Assembly (NCBI GenBank): GCA_020062605.1
Contig: JAGUWA010000121.1
Coordinates: 1 to 5,453, forward strand
Source of the DNA: Parvibaculum sp.
GTDB taxonomy: Bacteria; Pseudomonadota; Alphaproteobacteria; Parvibaculales; Parvibaculaceae
DNA: 5,453 nt
Direction of reading: 5' to 3'
This document shows, piece by piece, positions 1-5,140 of the stretch. How positions within the stretch are numbered: the stretch's first letter is position 1; every line of letters begins with the position of its first letter. The notes beneath the pieces are model-generated. The model was not told the origin of the DNA and ran no database searches. It saw only the letters and a list, made by a program, of their open reading frames with translations. Position numbers and translations under genes: made by a program.

Positions 1-916
1 GCAGATCGCCGCATTCCTGATGGGGCTTCGCGTGCGCGGCGAAACGGTCGAAGAGATCACGGCCGGCGCCACCGTCATGCGCGAGCGCGCGCTCCGCGTG
101 ACAGCGCCTGCGGATGCCATCGACATCGTCGGCACGGGCGGCGACGGTATCGGTACATGGAACATTTCGACCGCCGTCGCCATCGTCGTTGCGGCTGCCG
201 GTATTCCCGTCGCAAAGCACGGCAACCGCAAGGCCTCCTCGCTGTCCGGCACGGCGGATGCGCTGCAGGAGCTCGGCGTCAATCTCGACATCGACCCGGC
301 CACCATCGCCCGCTGCATCGAGAAGGCCGGCATCGGCTTCATGTTCGCGCAGGCGCATCATTCCGCCATGAAGCATGTCGCGCCGGTCCGCGGCGACCTC
401 GGCATCAAGACCGTCTTCAACATGCTGGGGCCGCTCTCCAATCCGGCGCTCGTAAAGCGCCAGCTGCTCGGCGTCTTCGCCGCCCAATGGGTCGAGCCTT
501 TCGCGGAGGTGCTCCGCAATCTCGGTTCCGACAGCGCCTGGGTCGTCCACGGCTCCGACGGCATGGACGAGATCACGACGACAGGCCCCTCCACCGTCGC
601 AGAGCTCAAGGAGGGGACGATCCGCGTCTTTGAGGTAACGCCCGAGGACGCAGGGCTTCCGCGCGCTTCCGCCGAAGACCTGAAGGGCGGCAATCCGGCG
701 GAAAATGCCGCGGCGATCCGCCGTCTCTTCGATGGCGAAGCAGGCGCCTATCGCGATATCGTCCTGCTGAACGCCGCCGCTGCGCTCATCGTCTCGGGCA
801 AGGCATCGAATCTCAAGGAAGGCGCCGGTGCGGCCGCCCGGATCATCGACAGCGGCGCGGCAAAGGCAACGCTCGCGAAGCTTGTCGCCGTCTCAAACGG
901 AAAATCCGATGTCTGA
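1..916 (+). CDS. trpD: Anthranilate phosphoribosyltransferase, 5'-truncated by window edge
   Basis: Transfers the phosphoribosyl group of PRPP to anthranilate, giving N-(5-phosphoribosyl)anthranilate, the second committed step of tryptophan synthesis (cytosolic, usually a homodimer). The frame is open from base 2 (QIAAFLMGLRVRGET) and stops with TGA at 914-916. About 304 residues are visible against a family length near 335-340, so roughly 30-35 N-terminal residues lie outside. The ATG at 20 is internal: the residues before it already match the family. Seen: the PRPP-binding glycine loop GTGGDG with NIST just after it (codons at about 155-172), KHGNRKASSLSG (about 218-252), the FNMLGPLSNP block (about 417-447), and HGSDGMDEIT (about 549-578). 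These are the standard substrate-binding motifs and none is missing. The 3' end overlaps trpC by 8 bases, which suggests translational coupling in one operon. The identification is firm. Confidence 0.97.
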   Translation, partial: QIAAFLMGLRVRGETVEEITAGATVMRERALRVTAPADAIDIVGTGGDGIGTWNISTAVAIVVAAAGIPVAKHGNRKASSLSGTADALQELGVNLDIDPATIARCIEKAGIGFMFAQAHHSAMKHVAPVRGDLGIKTVFNMLGPLSNPALVKRQLLGVFAAQWVEPFAEVLRNLGSDSAWVVHGSDGMDEITTTGPSTVAELKEGTIRVFEVTPEDAGLPRASAEDLKGGNPAENAAAIRRLFDGEAGAYRDIVLLNAAAALIVSGKASNLKEGAGAAARIIDSGAAKATLAKLVAVSNGKSDV

Positions 917-1706
917 CATTCTCGAAAAGATCGGCGCCTACAAACTTGAAGAGATTGCCGCCGCCAAACGGTCGCATCCGCTCGCTTCCATCGAAGAGGC
1001 GGCCCGCGCAGCATCGCCCGTGCGGGGCTTCGCCTCCGCCCTCCGCTCCCGCGTCGATGCGGGCGGCTATGCGCTCATCGCCGAAATCAAGAAAGCGAGC
1101 CCGTCCAAGGGACTCATCCGTGCGGATTTCGATCCGCCGGCGCTTGCGCGCGCCTATGAGGCGGGCGGCGCCACCTGTCTTTCCGTCCTGACGGACGCGC
1201 CCTCCTTCCAGGGCGCACCGGACTACCTTGCCGCCGCGCGCGCCGCGACCGCCCTTCCCGTCATCCGCAAGGACTTCATGTACGACCCCTATCAGGTCGT
1301 CGAAGCCCGCGCGATGGGGGCGGACGCCATTCTCATCATCATGGCCGCTGTTTCCGACGCGCAGGCCGCCGAAATCGAGCAGGCAGCTTTCGGCTGGAAG
1401 ATGGACGTGCTCGTGGAGGTTCACGACGAAGAGGAACTGACCCGCGCGCTCGCCCTCAAGAGCCCCCTTCTCGGGATCAACAACCGGAACCTGAAGACCT
1501 TCGAGACGACGCTCGCGACGACGGAACGGCTCGCCCCCCTCGTCCCGGACGGACGCCTCATCGTCGGCGAGAGCGGCATCTTCACCCATGCCGACATCAT
1601 GCGCCTCTCGAATGTTGGTGTACGGACGTTTCTGGTTGGCGAGAGCCTGATGCGGCAGACGGACGTGGAGGCAGCGACGCGCGCCTTGCTGACCGGTATC
1701 GCCTGA
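909..1706 (+). CDS. trpC: Indole-3-glycerol phosphate synthase
   Basis: Closes and decarboxylates 1-(2-carboxyphenylamino)-1-deoxyribulose 5-phosphate to indole-3-glycerol phosphate in tryptophan synthesis; a (beta/alpha)8 barrel, cytosolic. The ORF is open further upstream, but the ATG at 909 gives MSDILEKIGAYK, a normal TrpC N-terminus, and a 265-residue protein, the usual length of a stand-alone enzyme with no TrpF fusion. Seen: IAEIKKASPSKG at residues 57-68 (Glu59, Lys61, Lys67), RKDF at 120-123 (catalytic-type Lys121), ADAILII at 138-144, LVEVH at 168-172 (Glu170), GINNRNLKTF at 189-198, VGESGI at 219-224 and FLVGESLM near the C-terminus. All the expected active-site Glu and Lys residues are present. 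The start lies inside the trpD end (8-base overlap) with only a weak purine stretch (898-904) before it, so coupling to trpD translation is likely. In most alphaproteobacteria moaC would follow directly; here it does not. Confidence 0.97.
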   Translation: MSDILEKIGAYKLEEIAAAKRSHPLASIEEAARAASPVRGFASALRSRVDAGGYALIAEIKKASPSKGLIRADFDPPALARAYEAGGATCLSVLTDAPSFQGAPDYLAAARAATALPVIRKDFMYDPYQVVEARAMGADAILIIMAAVSDAQAAEIEQAAFGWKMDVLVEVHDEEELTRALALKSPLLGINNRNLKTFETTLATTERLAPLVPDGRLIVGESGIFTHADIMRLSNVGVRTFLVGESLMRQTDVEAATRALLTGIA

Positions 1707-1739
1707 CCGCGCATCCCACGGCCCGTTTATACTCGAAAC

Positions 1740-1790
1740 CGGGGACAAGATTTTTCTGGACGGCTGCATCTGCGACCCCGTTTGTCCCCG
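1740..1790. repeat. 9-bp perfect inverted repeat in the trpC-GNAT gap
   Basis: CGGGGACAA at 1740-1748 is the exact reverse complement of TTGTCCCCG at 1782-1790, with 33 bases between. A smaller imperfect hairpin precedes it: CCCGTTT at 1722-1728 pairs with 1736-1743 across a one-base bulge. That hairpin is followed after a few bases by a T-run at 1751-1755, so a weak trpC terminator is possible. The long arm pair has no T-run on its right, so it is not a standard intrinsic terminator for trpC. It could be structure in a transcript crossing the gap in either direction. Confidence 0.4.
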
Positions 1791-1813
1791 CCCCGGGAAT
1801 ATTTGGGCGATAT

Positions 1814-1842
1814 ATGACGGTTCGATGACATTTCGATGACAG
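1814..1842 (-). promoter_or_regulatory. Putative Pho box (PhoB-type site), three direct repeats, minus orientation
   Basis: Read on the minus strand, three heptamers follow each other at an exact 11-base period: CTGTCAT (1842-1836), ATGTCAT (1831-1825) and CCGTCAT (1820-1814), with 4-base spacers CGAA and CGAA. The known PhoB consensus is CTGTCAT, 4 A/T-rich bases, CTGTCA(C/T); the units match the heptamer 7/7, 6/7 and 6/7. In that orientation a -10-like TATATC (1814-1809) starts 10 bases after the second unit, as in classical PhoB-activated promoters. That would drive transcription leftward, away from the GNAT gene 22 bases to the right. The repeat is seen directly; binding by PhoB, and which gene responds, are inference. 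Confidence 0.5.
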
Positions 1843-1863
1843 TCGGCCTTTTGAACGCTCAAA

Positions 1864-2373
1864 ATGACCTATGATATCCGCACCTGCGAACCCACGGACG
1901 TCGAACATTTTGCCGCCATCGAGAAGGCAGCGGGGGCGTTGTTCGTGGAAGCGGGCTTGCCTGAAATCGCTTCCCACGAGCCCACCGACCGGGAATTCAT
2001 CGACGCCTCGGCGCGCGCCGGTGCCGTCTTCGTCGCCACGGCCGACGGCACCCCCGCCGGTTTCATTCTCTCGGCCCCGCTCGGCCGCTCCATGCACATC
2101 TATGAATTGTCCGTACACCCCTCACATGGGCGCAAGGGGCTTGGCCGAAGGCTTGTCGACGCCGTCTGCGAACACGCCCGCGACTGCGGTCATCCAGCGG
2201 TCACGCTGTCGACCTTCCGCGACTTGCCCTGGAACGGCCCTTTCTACGTGTCCTGCGGGTTTCGCGAGCTCGCGCGGCACGAGTGGACGCCTGCCCTGTT
2301 CCTCGCGCATTATCACGAGCAGGATATGGGATTGCCTATTGAGCGGCGCTGCTTCATGCGCAAAGACCTGTAA
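1864..2373 (+). CDS. GNAT-family N-acetyltransferase, substrate unknown
   Basis: A 169-residue protein with a GCN5-related acetyltransferase fold, expected to move an acetyl group from acetyl-CoA to an amine in the cytosol; the sequence does not reveal the acceptor. Seen: the N-terminal strand IRTCEPTDVEHFAAIE (residues 5-20), a central strand AVFVATADGTPAGFILS (54-70), the acetyl-CoA pyrophosphate-binding segment IYELSVHPSHGRKGLGRRLV (79-98, loop GRKGLG at 89-94), and the C-terminal motif PWNGPFYVSCGF (122-133), whose Asn124 and Tyr128 sit where this family keeps them. No membrane segment or signal peptide is seen. The ATG at 1864 is the first usable in-frame start and has no clear Shine-Dalgarno, so initiation may be weak, leaderless or coupled. 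It ends 36 bases before kdsA and probably shares its transcript. It is not part of the usual trp-moa-lexA cluster. The family call is sure; the function is open. Confidence 0.9.
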   Translation: MTYDIRTCEPTDVEHFAAIEKAAGALFVEAGLPEIASHEPTDREFIDASARAGAVFVATADGTPAGFILSAPLGRSMHIYELSVHPSHGRKGLGRRLVDAVCEHARDCGHPAVTLSTFRDLPWNGPFYVSCGFRELARHEWTPALFLAHYHEQDMGLPIERRCFMRKDL

Positions 2374-2409
2374 ACTCACCACAGCCAACAGAGAAAGAGT
2401 CGCGAGATC

Positions 2410-3261
2410 ATGACCGTCCTCAAGCTTCCCAAATGGAACATGGCAATCGGCGATGGCGAGCCGCTTTTCTGCATTGCCGGCCTCAATGTTCTTGAGGACC
2501 TCGATCTTACGATTGCAACGGCGGAGCACCTTAAGTCGGTACTCGGCGAGCTGAAACTTCCCTTCGTCTTCAAGGCAAGCTTCGACAAGGCGAACCGCTC
2601 CTCGATCAAGAGCTATCGTGGACCCGGCCTCAAGGACGGCCTCGCAATGCTTGCGGAAGTGAAGCAGCGCTTCGGCGTTCCAATCTGCACCGACATCCAC
2701 GAAGAGGCGCAGGCCGAGGCCGTTGCCGAGGTTGCCGATCTTGTGCAGATACCGGCATTCCTTTGCCGTCAGACGGACCTTGTGGTTGCTGCCGCGCGCG
2801 CGACGCACAAGGCGGGTGGCCTTCTTCATGTGAAGAAGGGCCAGTTCCTTGCGCCCTGGGATTGCCGCAACATTCTTTCCAAGATCGCGGAAGCGGCGGC
2901 ACCCGACATGACGATCCTGTGCGAGCGCGGCGCATCCTTCGGCTACAACAACCTCATCGTCGACATGCTTGCTTTCGACGAGATGAAAAAGCTCGGCGCG
3001 CCGGTGACCATCGATGCGACGCATGCCGTGCAGCTTCCGGGCGCCGATCCGCGCACACAGGGCGCGTCGACCGGCGGCCGTCGCAGCGGCGTTCCCATCA
3101 TCGCAAAAGCTGCCGTCGCGGCGGGCGCAAACGGTGTCTTCCTCGAATTCCATCCGGAACCCGACAAGGCGCTTTGCGACGGTCCGAGCTGTCTTCCACT
3201 CGACAGTGCGGCAAAGCTCTTTGCGAGCCTCAAGGCGATTCACGCGGCCGCTGCCGCATGA
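2410..3261 (+). CDS. kdsA: 3-deoxy-8-phosphooctulonate (KDO-8-phosphate) synthase
   Basis: Condenses phosphoenolpyruvate with D-arabinose 5-phosphate to KDO-8-phosphate and phosphate, the entry to KDO for the lipopolysaccharide inner core; a cytosolic TIM barrel. It has 283 residues, near the 284 of the E. coli enzyme. Seen: IAGLNVLED at 22-30, KASFDKANRSS at 55-65 (Lys55, Lys60), YRGPG at 69-73, TDIHE at 94-98, FLCRQTDL at 117-124, VKKGQFLAPWD at 141-151, CERGASFGYNNL at 171-182 (Arg173), DATHAVQ at 202-208 (His205), FLEFHPEPD at 244-252 (Glu246) and CDGPS at 256-260 (Asp257). Residue 26 is Asn, where metal-dependent KdsA enzymes have Cys, so by known family rules it is the metal-independent type. 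The loop after His205 (209-222) is about four residues longer than in E. coli. GAGAAAGAG at 2391-2399 serves as ribosome binding site. KdsA normally sits elsewhere in alphaproteobacteria (by enolase or pyrG), so this may be a second copy. A related aldolase with another sugar acceptor is less likely. Confidence 0.9.
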   Translation: MTVLKLPKWNMAIGDGEPLFCIAGLNVLEDLDLTIATAEHLKSVLGELKLPFVFKASFDKANRSSIKSYRGPGLKDGLAMLAEVKQRFGVPICTDIHEEAQAEAVAEVADLVQIPAFLCRQTDLVVAAARATHKAGGLLHVKKGQFLAPWDCRNILSKIAEAAAPDMTILCERGASFGYNNLIVDMLAFDEMKKLGAPVTIDATHAVQLPGADPRTQGASTGGRRSGVPIIAKAAVAAGANGVFLEFHPEPDKALCDGPSCLPLDSAAKLFASLKAIHAAAAA

Positions 3262-3291
3262 CGGGTGGACCTGCGGCCTCATCATGCGGCA
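3252..3291. repeat. 10-bp perfect inverted repeat across the kdsA stop codon
   Basis: TGCCGCATGA (3252-3261) and TCATGCGGCA (3282-3291) are exact reverse complements with a 20-base loop. The left arm holds the kdsA stop codon TGA (3259-3261). The right arm holds an in-frame ATG (3284) that could otherwise be taken as a moaC start. No T-run follows, so it does not look like an intrinsic terminator. A stem at this place could separate kdsA from moaC expression, protect the upstream mRNA, or hide the ATG; these roles are inference. Confidence 0.45.
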
Positions 3292-3312
3292 TGCTCACAT
3301 GAATTCCATTTC

Positions 3313-3320
3313 GGGAAAGG
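3313..3320 (+). promoter_or_regulatory. Ribosome binding site that decides the moaC start
   Basis: GGGAAAGG lies 8 bases before the TTG at 3329, optimal spacing. The in-frame ATG codons at 3284 and 3299 have no comparable purine stretch at proper distance. The site therefore favours TTG 3329 as the moaC start. Confidence 0.6.
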
Positions 3321-3328
3321 CATCGCGA

Positions 3329-3811
3329 TTGGCCAAAGGGAAACTGACGCATCTCGACGCGAAAGGCGCGGCCCGCATGGTGGACGTGTCGGAAAAGCCC
3401 GTCACGTCGCGCAGCGCAACAGCCAAGGGCCGCGTTACGATGAAAGCGTCGACGCTGAAGCTCATTCTCGATGACGGCCTGAAGAAAGGGAACGCGCTCG
3501 AAGTCGCGCGGCTTGCGGGCATCATGGCAGCGAAGAAGACGTCGGATATCATTCCGCTCTGCCATCCGCTCGCCATCTCGAAAGTCGAAGTCGACCTGCG
3601 GCCCGACAAGAAGTCGAACTCGGTCGAGGTGGAAGCGACGGTGAAAGTCGCCGGACAGACGGGCGTCGAAATGGAAGCGCTTACGGCGGTCAGCGTCGCC
3701 TGTCTCACGCTTTACGACATGGCAAAGGCCGTCGATCGTGGCATGAAGATCGGCGACATCCGGCTCACGGAAAAATCGGGCGGCAAGTCGGGCGACTACA
3801 AGGCGAAATAG
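3329..3811 (+). CDS. moaC: Cyclic pyranopterin monophosphate synthase MoaC
   Basis: Converts 3',8-cyclo-7,8-dihydro-GTP (made by MoaA) to cyclic pyranopterin monophosphate in molybdenum cofactor synthesis; cytosolic, a homohexamer in known members. Starting at TTG 3329 it has 160 residues, the normal family length, and begins MAKGKLTHLDAKGAARMVDVS, as MoaC proteins do. The ATG at 3299 would add ten residues (MNSISGKASR) and is the main alternative; that at 3284 lies in a predicted stem. Seen: GIMAAKKTSDIIPLCHPL at 64-81, TGVEMEALTAVSVACLTLYD at 111-130 and EKSGGKSG at 148-155. Lys53, Asp130 and Lys133 stand at a constant offset of two from E. coli Lys51, Asp128 and Lys131, so the catalytic set is intact. 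The stop codon is followed after 3 bases by the moeA start, so both are co-translated. The gap to kdsA is 67 bases with no clear promoter. Confidence 0.95.
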   Translation: MAKGKLTHLDAKGAARMVDVSEKPVTSRSATAKGRVTMKASTLKLILDDGLKKGNALEVARLAGIMAAKKTSDIIPLCHPLAISKVEVDLRPDKKSNSVEVEATVKVAGQTGVEMEALTAVSVACLTLYDMAKAVDRGMKIGDIRLTEKSGGKSGDYKAK

Positions 3812-3814
3812 CCT

Positions 3815-5026
3815 ATGGCACAACAACCTCTTCTGCCTGTCGAGGAAGCGCGGGCGCGCATTCTGGCAATGCTGCACACCACGCCTGTTGAGACGGTTCC
3901 TCTGTCTCAGGCGCTCGGCCGTGTGCTTGCGGAAGAAGCGATAGCGCGTCGCACTCAGCCGCCCGCCGACCTGTCGGCGATGGATGGCTATGCCGTCAGA
4001 GCTTCCGATGTCGTCTCTGTCCCCGTCCGCCTCAAGATCGTCGGCGAAGCGCCCGCCGGCGGTTTCTATTCCGATCACCTTAAGGAAGGTGAGGCCGTTC
4101 GCATCTTCACAGGCGCCGCGCTCCCGCGCGGAGCGGACGCGATCGTCATCCAGGAAGACACAGATCGCGAGGGCGATGTTGTCGTCGTGAAGGAAGCGGC
4201 GGCTGCCGGGCAACATGTCCGCGTATGCGGTCTCGACTTCCGCACGGGCGATGCAGGCATGCCGGCGGGCCGCAAATTATCGCCCGCCGATATCGCCTTC
4301 GCCGCTGCCATGAATCTCGCAACGCTCAGCGTTCACAAGCGGCCTGTCATCGCCTTCTTCTCGACCGGCGACGAACTCGTGCCGCCGGGAACGGAGCCTG
4401 GACCGAACCAGATCGTTTCATCGAACAATGACGGGCTTGCCGCTCTGATCCTCGAAGCGGGCGGCGTGCCGCTCGACCTCGGCATCGCGCCGGATCGCGT
4501 CGGCGCCATTCGCGATGCAGCCGAGCGCGCACGCGATGCGGACATGCTGGTGACGCTCGGCGGTGCCTCTGTCGGCGAGCACGATCTCGTCCGCGAAGCG
4601 CTGACGCCCCTCGGCCTCGACATCGATTTCTGGAAGATCGCCATGCGGCCCGGCAAACCGCTGATGTATGGCACGCTCAACGGCAAGCCGATGATGGGAC
4701 TGCCGGGCAATCCGGTGTCGGCCTATGTCTGCGCGACACTCTTCCTCAAGCCCGCCATACAGCGCATGCAGGGCGGCGACAGCGCGCTTCACACCACGCT
4801 CGCCCGCCTCGGCCGCGACCTGCCCGCCAATAGTACGCGCGAGGACTATGTCCGTGCGGGCCTCGACCACATTCACGGCGAGCTTCCCGTGGCAACGCCC
4901 TTCGACCTCCAGGATAGTTCCATGCTTTCGATCCTGGCGGATGCCGGCTGCCTCATCATCCGTGCACCCGGCGCTGAATCTCTGAAAGCGGGCGGCGTCG
5001 TGACCGTCCTGCCTCTCCGCGCCTGA
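3815..5026 (+). CDS. moeA: Molybdopterin molybdenumtransferase MoeA
   Basis: Inserts molybdenum into adenylylated molybdopterin to finish the molybdenum cofactor; cytosolic, dimeric in known members. It has 403 residues, the usual full length. Seen in order: domain I with AMDGYA at 55-60 (Asp57), the linker segment RIFTGAALPRGADAIVIQED at 96-115, GLDFRTGD at 139-146, the MPT-binding MogA-like domain with FFSTGDEL at 181-188, TLGGASVGEHD at 247-257, KIAMRPGKPLMYG at 274-286 and GLPGNPVSAY at 295-304, then the C-terminal beta-barrel domain IV with TREDYVRA at 341-348. No expected motif is missing. The start ATG is 3 bases past the moaC stop, with AAGGCGA at 3800-3806 as ribosome binding site inside the moaC end. 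It acts at the last step of the same pathway as MoaC, so the pair is a functional unit. Its stop is followed almost at once by the lexA control region, with no visible terminator between. Confidence 0.97.
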   Translation: MAQQPLLPVEEARARILAMLHTTPVETVPLSQALGRVLAEEAIARRTQPPADLSAMDGYAVRASDVVSVPVRLKIVGEAPAGGFYSDHLKEGEAVRIFTGAALPRGADAIVIQEDTDREGDVVVVKEAAAAGQHVRVCGLDFRTGDAGMPAGRKLSPADIAFAAAMNLATLSVHKRPVIAFFSTGDELVPPGTEPGPNQIVSSNNDGLAALILEAGGVPLDLGIAPDRVGAIRDAAERARDADMLVTLGGASVGEHDLVREALTPLGLDIDFWKIAMRPGKPLMYGTLNGKPMMGLPGNPVSAYVCATLFLKPAIQRMQGGDSALHTTLARLGRDLPANSTREDYVRAGLDHIHGELPVATPFDLQDSSMLSILADAGCLIIRAPGAESLKAGGVVTVLPLRA

Positions 5027-5027
5027 C

Positions 5028-5036
5028 TTATCCACA
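5028..5036 (+). promoter_or_regulatory. Perfect DnaA box between moeA and the lexA promoter
   Basis: TTATCCACA matches the strong DnaA-box consensus TTAT(A/C)CACA at every base. It begins one base after the moeA stop codon and ends 7 bases before the lexA -35 element. It is a single box in a GC-rich region, so it could bind DnaA as a regulator or titration site rather than mark an origin. A chance match cannot be excluded. Confidence 0.45.
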
Positions 5037-5043
5037 ATTGCGC

Positions 5044-5073
5044 TTGACACGCCCACGAGAACCAAACTAGAAC
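5044..5073 (+). promoter_or_regulatory. Predicted lexA promoter (-35 and -10)
   Basis: TTGACA at 5044-5049 is a perfect -35 hexamer. TAGAAC at 5068-5073, 18 bases on, is a fair -10 (4 of 6 matches to TATAAT). Transcription would start near 5080, giving a leader of about 60 bases before the lexA ATG. The LexA operator covers the spacer and -10, as expected for autorepression. Confidence 0.65.
5059..5073. promoter_or_regulatory. SOS box (LexA operator), alphaproteobacterial type
   Basis: GAACCAAACTAGAAC is GAAC-N7-GAAC, which on the other strand is GTTC-N7-GTTC, the direct-repeat operator known for alphaproteobacterial LexA. It overlaps the spacer and -10 of the lexA promoter and lies 67 bases before the start codon. 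LexA bound here would block RNA polymerase, so lexA is predicted to be self-regulated and induced by DNA damage. Confidence 0.85.
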
Positions 5074-5101
5074 AGCCACAAGTGTTTTTGTTTTGTTCCG
5101 A

Positions 5102-5139
5102 GGGCCACCGGCCCCGAAGCAGACGGAGGGGCCAGGGCC
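5102..5139 (+). promoter_or_regulatory. lexA leader: competing G/C hairpins around the Shine-Dalgarno
   Basis: The block GGCCCC (5110-5115) can pair with GGGCC at 5102-5106 (3-base loop), with GGGGCC at 5128-5133 (12-base loop), or with GGGCC at 5135-5139. The second and third pairings cover or flank the ribosome binding site GGAGGGG (5125-5131), which lies 9 bases before the lexA ATG; the first leaves it free. The pairings exclude one another. The sequence complementarity is seen; a regulatory effect is inference, since short G/C blocks are common here. Confidence 0.35.
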
Positions 5140-5140
5140 T

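Noticed and set aside
843..1862. Minus-strand open frame of 339 codons opposite trpC
   Set aside because: It covers trpC, which has every expected motif, and shows no recognisable domain itself; also a GC-driven shadow.
2122..3285. Long minus-strand open frame (387 codons) opposite kdsA and the GNAT end
   Set aside because: It mirrors strongly recognised genes on the + strand; the product is rich in Arg, Ala and Gly with no family motifs, as expected for a shadow frame in GC-rich DNA.
3014..3298. Upstream in-frame extension of moaC into kdsA
   Set aside because: The added residues are a shadow of the kdsA frame; MoaC length and N-terminus fit a start at 3329 (or 3299).
3230..4216. Minus-strand open frame of 328 codons opposite moaC and moeA
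   Set aside because: Arg- and His-rich composition without motifs, opposite two well-identified genes.
5028..5036. DnaA box as part of a replication origin
   Set aside because: Only one box is seen, with no AT-rich unwinding region and no origin-linked genes.
5074..5114. T-rich stretch plus GGGCC hairpin as a moeA terminator
   Set aside because: The T-run comes before the hairpin on the + strand, and on the minus strand the hairpin is followed by an A-rich stretch; neither gives a terminator.
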